NCBI GenBank assembly: GCA_936432065.2
Contig: OW386289.2
Coordinates: forward strand, 12,943,077 to 13,007,076
Length of the DNA stretch: 64,000 bases
Direction: 5' to 3'
Origin: Rutpela maculata
Taxonomy: Eukaryota > Arthropoda > Insecta > Coleoptera > Cerambycidae
Shown: one piece after another, positions 1 to 11,870 of the stretch
Layout: every line of letters starts with the position of its first letter
How positions within the stretch are numbered: the first letter of the stretch is position 1
The notes under the pieces: generated by a model
The model's database searches: none
What the model was told of the DNA's origin: nothing
What the model saw: only the letters and a program-made list of their open reading frames with translations
Position numbers and translations under genes: made by a program

Positions 1-9
1 TGGCAAACA

Positions 10-135
10 TTATGGTGAACGATAACACCGGTCTACGAAAAAAAAAATTCTGCTCCAAGGACAAAAATACTTAAAGCATGATAGGTTTAGTCCTTGGAGT
101 AAATTTTTTTTTTGTAGACCTGTGTAATGATCAAT
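10..135. repeat. imperfect hairpin repeat
   Basis: A stretch near 10-75 (GGTCTACG, an A-run, then CTCCAAGGAC) recurs in inverted orientation at 83-135 (GTCCTTGGAG, a T-run, then TGTAGACC). This gives a hairpin of about 125 bp, probably a small MITE or the end of the larger foldback that follows. Confidence 0.6.
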
Positions 136-789
136 ATTTTCACTGATGGCAATCCATTCTTTGGTTTTTGGGTAAGTATGTCAAAACCGATCGTCTACTA
201 TTTCAAAGTGGAGACATTAATATAGGGGGAGTATTCAAAAAGGGGATGATTTTAGGTTTTAATGAACCATATTGATGAAGAAAATTTTTTGCAGAGATAA
301 CTAATATAGTTGGTCTAGACGGCATTTCTACCTAGGCAGACGATTTTTATGTTAACATTATCATAGCAGACGACACCCATAATTGCATATAATCTTATTT
401 CGGTGAACAATGTTGATCAAAAATAATTTTTGTGTCCTTGGATTTGTCTACTTATGGTACAATAAATAACGAATCAGCAGACGAAAAAATCGGTAGCATC
501 GTCTTAGCAGACCCTGCCAAAGTGTCAGGTTCAGTTTTGATCAACATTTATCAAGAAAAATTATGTAAGGAATGATAAATACTACAACTCAAGATTACAT
601 TTCCGCCCAGGCAGACGAATTCTTTGGTAGCTAGTGTATGGCAGACGCGTGTCAAAGTGGCAAAAATCACATTTCGGTGAACTATATTGATCAAAAATAA
701 TTTTTAGTTTACTTATGGTACAAAAAATACCGAATCGGCAAACGAAAAAATTGGTAGCATTTTCCTAGCAGATGATGTCAAAGTGAAAA

Positions 790-1185
790 TTTTTGTATTT
801 TCTTTATGCAAATAGGTTTAGAATGTTGCGAAACGTCGAAATTTTAAGTTTGAGCAAAACAGAATATGTCTGTAGGTCTGTCTGTGGGGGCAAATAGGAG
901 TAAATAGGCAAAGGACGTAAGTAAGTGTTCACAAAATTGGGATTTAGTATATATACGAGAAACCAACTTTTAATTAAATGGACCGCAGGTCCCAATTTTT
1001 TTTGCATCAGCCACTACCCAGCTTCACAAACACCCCATTCGAGGTAAAGAAATAAAATTGTGATCAAGTGTGTGTACGAGAAGCAAAACTATCAAAATAT
1101 TTTGTCATTGGCCACCCCGTCACCTTCCCATCAAATTACCCTTTTTGATAAGATGTGGAAATAGTGATTCCTTAGACAGCAGTTT
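790..1185 (-). repeat. dispersed repeat R, diverged copy
   Basis: Matches the better copies at 39.9-40.6 kb in reverse orientation: AAACGTCGAAATTTTAAGTT, then GTCTGTCTGT, then AAATTGGGATTTAGTATATA, then GATGTGGAAATAGTGATTCC near 1151-1170. It is more degraded than the other copies. Confidence 0.6.
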
Positions 1186-1454
1186 TTAAACAAAGAATTC
1201 CTCTGCGTACAAAAAATAAAATGTTCATCTTGACAGCGTCTGTTAGGAAAATGGTGACGATTTCTTCGGCTGCCGATTCGTTATTTATTGTACCATAAGT
1301 AGACCAATCGAAGGGCGCAAAAATTATTTTTGATCAATATCACCGAAACGTGATTTTTGCCACTTTGACAGACATCTTCCATATACATAGCTACCAAGAA
1401 AATCGTTTACCTGGGTGAAATTGTAATCTTGAATTGTTGTATTTATCATTCCTT

Positions 1455-1795
1455 ACATTTTTTTTTTAATCGCCTTATTTATTTTAATGTCCTGGCAGAG
1501 TTTAACCGATGGCTATTCTACCACTCAACCAGGACACACACACACACACACTCACATAGACAACATTCCCTGCGACATTGTCATCTGCCGCAGCTGAGAC
1601 TCGAACTCGGGAGGGGAGAGCGACTAGACCATGTTGTCTCTCACACAACCGCAGTCTAGCCCACTGCACCGTCTCGGCAACACGTGAAAAATGCCACTAC
1701 TCATCCATACTCTATCCAGGATTTGACCCCTTATCCCCGTGGTTGCAAGCCTAACACCTTAAGCACTGCGCCACCGAGTTGGCTTGTCTTAATAA
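1455..1795 (-). mobile_element. tRNA-derived SINE, dimeric head
   Basis: Read on the minus strand, the sequence starts near 1790 with a tRNA-like block: an A-box-like GTGGCGCAGTGCTTAAGG, then a B-box-like GGTCAAATCC near 1720-1730. A second block follows, with A-box-like GACGGTGCAGTGGGC near 1660 and B-box-like GAGTTCGAGTCTC near 1590-1605. A (TG)n run (1540-1552 on plus as AC repeats), a unique body and a poly(A) end (T-run at 1456-1465 on plus) follow. These are the parts of a pol III SINE with two tandem tRNA-related modules. Neither block would fold as a working tRNA by eye. Confidence 0.7.
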
Positions 1796-2130
1796 ATGTC
1801 GTTCATTAAAACTGGACTATAAGTCAGCATCTCTATAAGTAGACAAATCGAAGGACGCAAAAATTATTTTTGATCAATATAGTTCACTAAAACATGATTT
1901 TTTTCCTGCTATGATAATGTTATCAGAAAAATCATCTGCCTAGGTAGAAATGCCGTTTAGACCAACAATATTAGTCACCTCTGCAAACATTTTTCTTGAT
2001 CAACATGGTTCACTAAAACCTAAAATCACCCCTTCTTGAATACACCCCCCAAGTTAATGTTTCCACTTTGAAACGGGAAACGATCGGTTTTGACATACCC
2101 AAAGACCAAAAAATGAACTGCCATCAGTTA

Positions 2131-3008
2131 CATAAAATTCTGTTTCTTTGGCACCTCTTACGTATCGATTTTTTGTTCCTTTTGGGTGACTTTCCTATAG
2201 ACTACCCCCAACTGGAATTCCCATCTGAAAAAGAAAATTCATAAAGCAGGACTGTCCTTGTGGGCATGTAGAATTTGTGGAGCATTGGTCCCCAACAAAT
2301 ATATTAGATACACAATACGGTCATAAAATCAATGGTAGCGTATGCCTCCATAGTTCGGTGGTCGATGGGCTACAACAAACAACCAAAGCTAAACAATCTG
2401 GGTTACAGAGGCAAGCATGTCTGGTAATAACTACTGCAATAAGTACCACAACATTAACTACTCTGGAAATCTTCTGGATCTACCCCCTCTACGCATTTAT
2501 GTGAAGTGACAGACCAGGAGCTCAATTCTCGAAACTATTCCAAAGGAAATTGGTATTTTATCTTTTTTCATTTCATTACGTTTCATATTTCTGTCTCTCT
2601 CCTTTCTCTCACTAAGCCTGCTCCCTCAAATCGAGAATTGAGCCCCTGATGGGATACATACAGAGTTTCAACAAGCGGTTATCAATATGCCACAGGCTAG
2701 CACCAAATAACGCAACAGGCTATCAGGTGACATATTTGGTCCTAATATCCTGAGAGTGCTTTCAAATGTGATGCCTACCAAGACCAACTATGCAAATTTC
2801 TTTTCTTTCCAAATTTTACCCACAATTGCCCTTTTTCTATCGGTTTACGAATTTTTCTCGATTCTTGCGGAAAAAAATATGCAAACAGATAATTTATTTC
2901 CATCATCAAATATACATGGTTATTGATCGTCATCTAGAAGAATAAGGTTTCGGTTGAAATGTTGAGCTTGGAACAAGAATTTTTATAATTTAGCAAGGTC
3001 TAATTGCA
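2131..3008. other. non-genic spacer
   Basis: No gene is recognised. A 75-codon open frame at 2277-2504 has no recognisable motif. The only structure is the small inverted-repeat element at 2515-2648. Confidence 0.5.
2515..2648. mobile_element. 134-bp palindromic MITE
   Basis: It begins CAGGAGCTCAATTCTCGA and ends TCGAGAATTGAGCCCCTG, near-perfect 18-bp terminal inverted repeats around a pyrimidine-rich loop. The CAGG...CCTG ends resemble hAT-type MITEs, but I could not find a clear 8-bp target duplication. Confidence 0.65.
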
Positions 3009-4302
3009 CAGGTTTACAAAATCAAAATGTCCGACCAATGGGATTCCATTACCGTACCCCGAAGGTTTTTGACGTGCTGAACACGATGCCGTAGTCCGTT
3101 TTGTGCCATCACATCAGGATTTTGGGAAAACTTAACCTAAAAGTGCTAAAAATACCCTTTTCGCACAGATTAATTCACTCAATATTTTGGCCGTTTTTTG
3201 GGATCGCTGATCACGAATCTGAAGTCATAATTTCTAAATCCAAGATGGCGGATCCAATATAGTGAATCCAGAAATTCATCAAAATTTGAGGATTGTGGCC
3301 CAAAACTTATTACTCGGGGATTTTTGGGATTGCTGATCACGATTCTAAAGTCATAGTTTGAAAATTTGGCGGATCAAATATGGCGGACCCTTCTGAGGCC
3401 TATTTTTTTATTACAGTATTTTTTATATCAAACTTCTTACTGCGAGAAAAAATCTTTTGAAGGAGGAAAAGAGGCAAAATAAAAAAAGAAAAAGTTGTTG
3501 AATGGTGAGAGGCAAGGGATTCACCAAAATAAAGCACCCCGAGAGTGAGAGGCTAGGGACTCATCACAACAAAGCACCCCGATGATAAGAGGCAAGGGGA
3601 CTCACCAAAACAAAGCACCCCGATGGTGAGAGGCAAGATCTTCAATTTGAAAATTCTCAAATTCTGACTTCAAATTCGTGAGCAGCGACCCAAAAAAAAA
3701 CCACAGTAAAAAGTTTGATTAATAAAGACTGTAATAAAAAATGTAGGCCTCAGAAGGATCCGCCATTTTGGAATTAGAAATTTTCAAATTCTGACTTCAG
3801 ATTCGTGATCAGCGACCCCAAAAACACCCGAGTAACAATTTTTGGGCCATAATCTTCAAAATTTGATAAATTTCTGGATTTTAACATCCGTCATATTGAA
3901 TCCGCCATCTTAGGTTTGATAACGGATAAATTTGGATATCAGTATCATAATCAGCGACCCCAAAAACCACCGAGTAATAAGTTTTGGGCCACAATCTTCA
4001 AATTTGGATGAATTTCTGGATTTTAGCATCCGCCATATGGGATACGCCAATATTGGATTTAGAAATCATCAAATTCAACCCCAAAAACCTTCGAGTAACG
4101 AAACTCAGGCCAAAATAATGAGTGAATTAATTTGTGCATGAACGAAGGCGAAAAAGGTATTTTTAGCACATTTAGGTTAAGTTTTCTCGAAATTCTGACA
4201 AGATGGCGCAAAACGGACTACGGCATCGTATTCAGCACGTCAAAAACCTTCGGGATACGGTAATGGAATCCCATTGGTCGGACATTTTTTTTTGTAAACC
4301 TG
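3009..4302. mobile_element. 1.3-kb foldback element
   Basis: It starts CAGGTTTACAAAAT and ends TTTGTAAACCTG. The arms (about 3009-3400 and 3700-4302) pair over most of their length; for example GTCCGACCAATGGGATTCCA at 3029 pairs with TGGAATCCCATTGGTCGGAC at 4263. The arms carry several copies of a GATCGCTGATCACGA-like module, and the loop holds a tandem repeat. Open frames in the right arm are only arm sequence read through. Confidence 0.8.
3503..3640. repeat. ~40-bp tandem repeat in foldback loop
   Basis: Units begin near 3503, 3543, 3583 and 3624, each with TGAGAGGCAAGGGA-like sequence followed by CACCAAAATAAAGCACCCCG-like sequence. Three full units and one partial unit of about 40 bp are visible. 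Confidence 0.8.
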
Positions 4303-4318
4303 AGTTGTTAATAAATCA

Positions 4319-4420
4319 GTGTTCTGTAAAAACCCACCTTTTTCATAAGGTGGGTTTTTGGTGGGATTTTTCTCGACAATTGTGGGTAATTGTAACTTAT
4401 TCTGGGTTTTTGTAGAACAC
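4319..4420. mobile_element. 102-bp hairpin MITE
   Basis: GTGTTCTGTAAAAACCCA at the left end pairs with TGGGTTTTTGTAGAACAC at the right end. A nested AACCCACC/GGTGGGTT pair lies inside. Confidence 0.65.
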
Positions 4421-4589
4421 AAATTTCGCGCCTATTACACGGTGTTGTTTCGACAATATAGCGCGTGGCGACATCTTGATACCTACTGTTTTTTTATAAC
4501 TTTACCTTTCCGCTTCTAGTGCAGCAGAAGAAAAAAATATTTACATTCTACCATTTTTGGAGCAAACTGAGAAGTAAGCTCCTCCTTAT

Positions 4590-5650
4590 TAAAGGGGATG
4601 AAAAAAAATCGTGATTTAGTGTATGTCAGAAACCTCAAAATATTTTTTTACTTCATCCTTTAGCAATAATTGTTGCATTTGCAGTTTTAATCAAAAACGC
4701 TCGTCAGTATACCATACAGAATTTTTATATTATTTGTACTTTTCAAAGGTTACATTTTTTTTATGTTTTATAACTTACAAATCGATTTCTGTCAAATACA
4801 GTGTGGTTCTTTCTCTAGCTAACATTAAATTACTGTCCAAAGGATCCGCACTAATCTTATGGAAAAGTTAAATTGGCTGAATTTTTAGTATTTTGAAGAT
4901 TTCGACATTCTGCTCATGGGCCCAACTCGATCCTGCGTCTAGTTACCCAGATACAGCTCAAGAAATGTACAAGAATGACCTTTTGTACAATTAAAGAATG
5001 TTCGAATTAATGATTTTTTTTCATACATATTATTTTGTGATACGTTTTAATAGCCCTTTGTGATATTTTGCACTAAAAAGATTTGTTGTTTTAATAAAAA
5101 CAGCGTAAAAAAAATTAGAGTTTGAAAAATATTGCCGAAGGTGCCAGGAATTCCATATAAAAACAACAAGTGAAAAAAATATTCGGTCAAATTAGATAAA
5201 ACATAAAGTATGTGTCTTCCTGACAAACAACTTTAATTGAAAAACTTTCGGAAATTGCTCCTTTGACCTCTAATACCCCATCAACGAGAAGATACAGAAT
5301 TTTACCAGAATTCATAGCTGTAACTCGAAAACTAGACATAGAATCGAGTTGGGCCCATGAGAACTTTTTATGAAAAGGGTGAAACCTACAACATATTAAA
5401 CATTCAGCCAATTTGACCGGAACCACTTTTCCAAAAGATTAGTGGGGGATTCTTTCACAAGAAAGGTGACGAGCAGATAGACAAATGGACGAATGAACAT
5501 ACAGATGTAGGGACAGACAGACAGACATTATGGAAGTTGTTCAGAATTCGATGACTAATCCGATAGGATTTTTTTCTTTACGAACGATATCTACGGTTTT
5601 AGAAATGTGCTTATCAAATTCAATATACTTTTCGTTCTCGTATAGATACA
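4590..5650. repeat. dispersed repeat S with inverted arms
   Basis: CACTAATCTTATGGAAAAGT-type sequence and CTCATGGGCCCAACTCGAT at 4847-4930 are inverted at 5343-5443. The outer parts (about 4770-4830 and 5445-5650) match 33715-33790 and 33830-34000 in direct orientation, with shared anchors CTCTAGCTAACA and GAAGTTGTTCAGAATTCG. It is therefore a repeat family with at least two copies here. No coding sequence is recognised. Confidence 0.6.
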
Positions 5651-6061
5651 TTGACACATGATGTTATATTTTTATTATTGTGTAAGCGTTTGTGAGGTGG
5701 AAATGTATATTACAATAATTTGTTCTTACTTTCTTACGGAAAGGATAAAATCGAAAACAAAAAAAAAACATATGGGCTTTTCTAAAACAAAAACCCACTC
5801 ACAGCTAGGGAGCTGGTGGCAGAAATTTTGTTAAAAGTTAACAAGTGTAGACGTCATAATAAAAAGCCGGAAAAATCATTTCAGTCATTACGGCATTGCT
5901 GATTTTTTAATTAACAGTTAATTAAAAATGCAATTAAAAAAACGCTTGTATAAGATTTTATTGTGCCAGCCACTTGTTTTAAACGTTGCTTGTCAATATG
6001 ACATTGATATAAATGCGGTCGGCTGTTTTTTTTTGCAATTTAATTTTTTTATTAATTCATA

Positions 6062-6970
6062 CACTTCTGTGCAATAAAATCCCGTACACCTAATATTTCG
6101 CTATATTAAATCATTCCTTATTTATTTGTCAGTCAATGTCATATTTTCGCAATGTCAAAATTAACTGAACATTAAAAAAATTTAATTCTCTCTAAAATTG
6201 AAGAGGGATGGTCTATCAGACAGAGCAGTTGCTAACCATTATCAATTGAATAAAAGTACTGTTATGAGCGTTAAGAAAAGGTGGGAAGAGGAAAGTAGCG
6301 AAAGAGAAAAGACGGTTCAGGCCGATCGAGAAGTTCAAATATCGTTCAATACACAGCACCTTTGGCTATTTGAGGGAAAATCCGTTTCAAACAGCAGGTG
6401 ACGCTGTGTTCATGACAAATTTTCCAGCATCGAGATCAACAGCTAGCCGAAGGATAGGAAAATTGGAAATAAAAAACTGTACAAGTGCCAAGAAGATGAT
6501 ATGAACAGAAGTAAGCCTGCATTATGTTTTGTTTAAATTGTGTTTATCGCCTGTTAGAGTTTTGGAACAATTTTGTTTTACCGATGAAAAAGTTTTTCAG
6601 TCTTGTGATGACGGACATATTATTATGTACAAAATATTAGGTTACACTATTTACACAATAAATACAATTGCAGTTATGTGCAGTCATATCTGTGAATTTT
6701 TCAACGTCAATTTTTACATTTGTTATAAATCGAAATAATTTCCATCGAATGGTATAAAAGAGTAAAGAAAAGACAAAAATACGTATGTTTTTCTTCTGGA
6801 TTAACATTATTCAAATACATTACTTATGATGTTTCATAATCAATGTCAGTTTTTTATAACCTATATGATAATAAAAAATCTAAATTCCAAAAAGATTCAC
6901 ATCACTTAATATTAGTGAAAACTGGATTACTTGATTTTTCAAGTGTACGTGATTTTATTGCACAGAAGTG
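6062..6970 (+). mobile_element. internally deleted Tc1-like transposon
   Basis: The ends are inverted: CACTTCTGTGCAATAAAATC from 6062 and its counterpart ending at 6970 (ATTTTATTGCACAGAAGTG). TA dinucleotides flank both sides (6060-6061 and 6971-6972), as expected for Tc1/mariner insertion. At 909 bp it is too short for an intact 340-residue transposase gene. Confidence 0.8.
6190..6640 (+). pseudogene. Tc1/mariner transposase remnant
   Basis: At 6198-6401 an open frame reads KRDGLSDRAVANHYQLNKST, then VKKRW. This is a helix-turn-helix DNA-binding segment in which alternation of charged and hydrophobic residues is clear. Out-of-frame remnants follow. In the frame opening at 6529, near 6571-6600, the string FTDEKVFQ appears, the usual context of the first catalytic aspartate in the DDE/D domain. 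The second and third acidic motifs are missing, consistent with internal deletion before the right terminal repeat. It cannot make an active enzyme. Confidence 0.7.
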
Positions 6971-6980
6971 TACCTTATAT

Positions 6981-7490
6981 CAAAAAAGGGGGGGTGCTGT
7001 TCCTTTGATAAGAACCGTCTTATTTCATGTTTTTTGATATGCTGAAACCAATTTTGATGTTAAAAAAAATCTGTCGCATCAGTTTTTGTTTACCTTTTAT
7101 CACCTAAAATGGGCAAAAATAAGGTCTTGTTCTAAGATTCTGATCTAACTTTTCTGAAGTGTTTTGACGCGCTGAAGCCAATTTTGAACAAAAAAAATCT
7201 CTATCGTATCAGTTACCTTCTACAACTCTCTTTTTCTTCCTAGGGGTGGCAAAGGGAAACTGACACGGTAGATTTTTTTTTGCTCAAAATTATCTTCAGC
7301 GCATCAAAATACTTCAAAAAAGTTAGATCAGAACCTTAGGACAAGGCCTATTTTTTGCCTTTTTTAGGGGATGAAGGGTGGTAGACAAAAACTGATGAGG
7401 TAGATTTTTTTTTAATATCAGAATCGTTTCAACATATCAAAAAACATAGGATAAGACAATTCTGATCAAAGTAACAGCCCCCTTTTTTTG
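6981..7490. mobile_element. 510-bp foldback MITE
   Basis: CAAAAAAGGGGGGGTGCTGT at the left end pairs with ACAGCCCCCTTTTTTTG at the right end. Pairing continues through GTTTTTTGATATGCTGAAAC / GTTTCAACATATCAAAAAAC and GTTCTAAGATTCTGATCTAA / TTAGATCAGAACCTTAGGAC to a short centre near 7215-7250. Confidence 0.8.
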
Positions 7491-8372
7491 TTTTATTTTT
7501 ACAAAGCTTTTATGGCTATCTAGGTAGTCCCAAGAAATATTCTGTTTTTTACAATTATTTTCTTTTTCCTTTGCTTATATGTGTATACAAGGTGTCTCGT
7601 AGTATGTTGTGTTGTAAACGTACTTTATTTATTAAAAAAATATATATCTTGTTAAATCCATCTTTCTGACGCTGTATCATTACATTAGACTTACAATAAA
7701 AATGTATACACAAAAACTGTAGGAAATTTGTCCTCTTGAATTTTGCCTTGAAGATTTTTTTCATAGTATCGAGCGTTGCCGAATTATTTTGAAAAACCAA
7801 TTTTACACCTCTACTTTAAGATGGCGGCTGGCGCCTCCCCCCTCCCAAGGTCGAAAACTTGTATTTTTATCGAGTCCTTGACTTAAACAACATATATCAA
7901 AATCATTACTACTCCGCCTTTTACAGGGCAAAATCCCCCACTGATTGGACTATTTTTATACTTTGACATTTTTTTGAGTAAATTGGGAATATTTCTGAAA
8001 ATCAGCAGTCAGCCAATGTTTTTCTCTACTTATCGATATAAAAACTAACAAATTAAAATCAATGCGAAGTGCAATAAAATGACTTTTTTGCAAATCAACA
8101 ATTAGTTTTATAAAAAAAAGTCAGTCATGGATTTCGGCCACCCATTTTTTTATTTATAATTTTAATACTTGAACAATTTTATAGCAATGGCTGAAACAAT
8201 AAAATAATCTAGGAGCGTTTTTTTTGCAAATTTGAAATTCATTTATTTAAAAAATCAGCAGAAACCGAGTTCGGTAGCTGCTCTAATCGATATGTTATAT
8301 CAGTACCTTCATTCCATATTATTGTTAATTACAATGAAATCATATACGCGTATTACCACCAGCTCCCTAGCT

Positions 8373-8972
8373 ATCACTTTTCCCACCGATTTTTTTAATG
8401 GTGGGTTTTGTACCAACCCTGTAATAAATTGCCTGTTACTCAATTGTTATCGGAATACTTCCAACACATTATTTTCCTCAAAAGTAGACTCCATAAATGT
8501 AAAACTTTTTTACAGTCCACCGGGTACATTAACAAACAAATTATAAACCCTTTACCTTGTAAGAAAACACTTGTGCACCGGCGGTGCTTTGTGAATATAT
8601 CATTCGGGTTAGCGGTGGAAGTAAACTTTTCAAATGACGGGAAAGTTCCTTCTTAAAGCTCATCCTGTGCGTGAATCAAGCAGTCCATGCGCGATCACGT
8701 CCACAGCCAGCCACTCACAAAATACAGATCTCAACTCTTTTTATATAGACGTGATTAAATCTATGGAAATCTTACCATGCCTAAAAAATGTATCTACTCA
8801 GCTGGAAGGAGCGGCATTGTCATTTAAAACCCATAGACAAAAAGGTGTTTTTTATGAGAAATATTTGTGGTTGAGAGTTATTTATAAAAAAATGTGAAGT
8901 AGCTGTATTACTTTTTGAAATACAAATAATGACGCGGTTTTAATATTATCATTATTGAAATAATTAGTTGTA
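8373..8972. other. non-genic spacer
   Basis: Open frames at 8232-8546, 8408-8656 and 8634-8897 overlap each other, have no recognisable motif and no visible splice context. I assign no gene here. Confidence 0.4.
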
Positions 8973-9483
8973 GTTCAGTAATGTAACGATTTATATGTCG
9001 GACAACATTCATAAAGTTTTGAAAATTGATAGAAATGTAAGAATTACTGCACCGAGGAGTTCCCACCCATAAATAGTGTGGTTCATCCCCTAGGTCGTCG
9101 TTTCCACGCACATTTTGAAGTTTTCTAGATTATCTCAGGAACGGTGCATTTTTTGATAAAAATACCTATATAAAAAATTATTCCTTATAAAATTCTCTAT
9201 GAACACGTATCTTACACTTTTTTCTTAAAATTAATAGTACTGTGGGAAATAAGAAGCACACATAAGGGTTGGTTCCGGTTGACACAATAAATTCTAATCT
9301 TTATTATAATTTATTTTAAACTTCAATACTTAACGCTAAAGCAGTAGCTACTAAACTCCACTTAAAATTATAATAAACGTACCGCTTCCACCCTTTACCC
9401 CCTATAAAATAATGCGATTTTTAAAAAAGCGAGAATATTGTATATTGTATTTGTTTTCACGCCACCCCAGAGGTAATAAACGG

Positions 9484-10246
9484 AGAGCTGGGCACGAGAT
9501 TTCAATATTACGCGGGTCATGGAAAATTTCCGTAACAATACGTCGTACACTAAGATAGGAGCCTGATTTGGGTGTATGCTAACAGCGCGAGCGGAGAGAG
9601 GCACGAGTGAGAACGGTGAAATTTGTTTTATTTTAAAACAAAAATCATCGCGGTTATGCTTAAAAATTTATAGAATAAGAAATTGTGAACTGCGTAATCG
9701 AAATATGAAGTTGCAATAAAATTTTATTGTTTTCTAATTCACAAAAATTAAAAATACACGTAGTTTGAGCCATTTTAAACTGCAATACAGTAAAAATATA
9801 AGCTACTACTTATATCTATTGGCTACCAGGTCTTAGGACAGACTTGTCCTTCACTTGTCTCCTTCACTTAGCTGTCAAAAAATTTTTATGATCATATTAT
9901 TTGACGTATTAACAACAAATTATATAAGGTGCTGATATAACCACAGTAATTTTTTTTCGTATTTTTTGGGAAGTTGACAACTGTCAGCAACCTATTTGTC
10001 CTCTACATACCTGTCAGCAACTTCATATTTCGATTACGCAGATCACAATTCCTTATTCTATAAATTTTTAAGCGTAACCGCGATGATTTTTATTTAAAAA
10101 AAATCAAATTTCACCGTTCTCACTCGTGCCCCTCTGCGCTCGCGCTGTCAGCATACACCCAAATCAGGCTCTTATCTTAGTGTACGACGTATTGTTACGG
10201 AAATTTTTCATGACCCGAGTAATATCGAAATTTCGTGCCCAGCTCT
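9484..10246. mobile_element. foldback MITE ending AGAGCTGGGCACGA
   Basis: AGAGCTGGGCACGAGATTTC at 9484 pairs with GAAATTTCGTGCCCAGCTCT ending at 10246. The arms reach about 230 bp and contain CAGCGCGAGCGGAGAGAGGC / GCCCCTCTGCGCTCGCGCTG. A third copy of one arm lies in direct orientation at about 10560-10746. The arms read as similar short peptides on either strand; these are not genes. Confidence 0.75.
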
Positions 10247-10823
10247 TAGACAAGTGGAACAGAACGCTAAGGGTAAAGGGTAAAGTTAAACATATTTATG
10301 GTTTATGACATAAAGTAAATTAAAATTAAGATTTTTAGGTATGAAAACAAATTTTGTCTCAACACAAAAATACTCCTTCATAAAAGTCGCACTAAATTGA
10401 GAAGTTACAAAAAATCATAATTTTGTCAAGAATGCTTGACTTCGATCGGCTGCTGTACCGAAACTATTCTGTTTCTGGAAAAAAATGTATATGACATATT
10501 TTGTAGAAAATGTAATGCTCTTTCATTTTCATAAGAACATTTTTTGCCGTATGAGGTACCCGAAGCGAGATATTTCAAAAAAACTGTTTTTGTGCGCCAT
10601 TTTTACAATATGGCGGTGCCCCTCCCCGCTCGAGCTGTCAGCATATTCCCAAATCAGGGTACCCTTTTAGTGTACCACGTATTGTTACCGAAATTTTTCA
10701 TGACCCGAGTAATATCGAAATTTCGTGCCCAGCTCTTAGACTATAAAGTACTTGACGCGTTTTTTTTACATGGTGTCCCCTATAGGCCTAATCCACTAAT
10801 TATCAGAAGGTTACGTACGTTAA

Positions 10824-11258
10824 TTAATATTGGTCGTCTTCCATAGATTCGACATTCATATATGCTTGTCGGTGGCAATGGTAACACATTGTGGAGCAAC
10901 GTAAGCCTGCTCTTCTGCAACTGCACCCGTTTTCGCACTCTAATTTGCAAGAACAAGAAATTAGTGTTAAAACAGATTCGGGAGCTTGTTCCTTTGTTCT
11001 CTTAGTTGGGGTTAATATACCGCCGACTTTTTTCAATCCCCAATCAGTAGCTTCTAGCGCAACGTTTTTCCAGGTTTGAATTAGGTAAAAAAAGCGATAT
11101 GAGTGTTGCCGAGCAGCAACAGAAGTTGGTGGTAGTTTTGATAACATTACAGTATTGTTTGCTTTACTAACAAGTTTGTTAAAAGACATGAATCTCCATA
11201 CATCTAAACTTTTTTCTGCGGAATTATATGACCTGCGCTGATTACATTTGCGCCTCAT
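10824..11258 (-). pseudogene. gene B1: C-terminal part of XPG-like/Cys8 transposon protein
   Basis: An open frame of 144 codons, with no stop, forms the C-terminus of a larger protein. Visible in order are KLPPTSVAARQHSYR near residue 41, a Trp-rich stretch (QTWKN, DWGLKK), an APE...LISCSCK step, and a cysteine cluster with spacing C-x-C-x3-C-x3-C-x-C-x6-C-x3-C-x2-C, eight cysteines in all. The same order recurs in B2, B3 and B4. The upstream two thirds of the gene are absent because the right arm of E1 begins at the frame's 5' end, so the first Met is incidental. I infer a TE-encoded protein whose tail is a Zn-binding module; its DNA or protein partner is unknown. Confidence 0.7.
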
Positions 11259-11466
11259 TTACCAAAGTATTATTAATTTTAGGAAAAAAGTGTAGAGACT
11301 TTTTCATAGAGAATTTTACAAGGAATAGTTTTGTATATAGGTATTTTTATCAAAAAGTGCACCGTTCCCGACATAATCTAGAAAACCTCATAATGGGGGT
11401 GGAAACGATGTGCTAGGGGATGAAACACACTATCTGGGAACTTTTAGGTTTAATAATACTTATGGT

Positions 11467-11841
11467 CAGGGACCGAAATTGAGATTTATTTCGGTTCGGT
11501 TTCGTTTACGGTTAACTGACGTACGCCATTTTCGGTTTTCGGTTACGGTTTCGGTTTCGGTTTTCCAGAATCTCACATTCCGGTTTTCGGTTTCGGTTAC
11601 GGTTAGGAAAAGTTCGTAATTACTGTGCGGTTTTCGGTTAAAATTGAATTAATGCTTGCAGGGACCGAAAACGAAATTTATTTCGGCTCGGTTTCTGTTA
11701 CGGTTACCTAACGTACACCATTTTCTGTTTTCGGTTACGGTTTCGGTTTTCAGAGCAGCGTTAATTTGGTTTTCAGTTTCGGTTTTCCAGAATCTCTCAT
11801 TTCGGTTTTCGGTTACGGTTTCGGTTCGGTTACGGTCCCTG
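11467..11841. mobile_element. hAT-type MITE with TTCGGT-rich interior
   Basis: The termini are CAGGGACCG and CGGTCCCTG. The flanking 8-mers are CTTATGGT (11459-11466) and CTTATGAT (11842-11849), a 7/8 match expected of a hAT target duplication. A second CAGGGACCGAAA start at about 11660 suggests internal duplication. The body is degenerate TTCGGT/TTACGGT repeats. It interrupts the right arm of E1. Confidence 0.8.
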
Positions 11842-11870
11842 CTTATGATATCCTCATTATATCTATCAAT

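Larger units (their letters stand above)
140..2130. mobile_element. foldback element with modular inverted arms
   Basis: The left arm (about 140-470) is matched in reverse complement by about 1825-2130; shared anchors include AAAACCGATCGT with ACGATCGGTTTT and GGCATTTCTACCTAGGCAGA with its complement. A second inner pair, about 555-780 with 1225-1440, is also inverted. The recurring module is GCAGACGA plus GTGAACAATGTTGATCAAAAATAA-like sequence. A diverged minus-strand copy of repeat R (790-1185) and a SINE (1455-1795) sit inside. No coding capacity is seen. Confidence 0.7.
5803..8372. mobile_element. possible 2.6-kb inverted-repeat element, nested
   Basis: AGCTAGGGAGCTGGTGG at 5803-5819 is repeated exactly inverted at 8356-8372, and AAAACCCAC-like sequence lies just outside both. 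Between them sit the Tc1-like element (6062-6970) and a foldback (6981-7490). I cannot tell whether the outer pair marks one element or two unrelated copies of a MITE end. The stretch 7491-8355 holds no recognisable gene. Confidence 0.4.

Noticed and set aside
8232..8897. Overlapping open frames of 82-104 codons as a host gene.
   Set aside because: No motif, low complexity, no splice or start context; consistent with chance in TE debris.
9395..10846. Three related open frames with ARAVSIHPNQ-like text (9395-9604, 10126-10308, 10544-10846).
   Set aside because: They coincide with arms of the foldback at 9484-10246 and an extra arm copy; no domain, no codon bias.
11467..11841. TTCGGT/TTACGGT repeats as possible telomeric DNA.
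   Set aside because: The unit is irregular, is not TTAGG, and is bounded by hAT ends with an 8-bp duplication.
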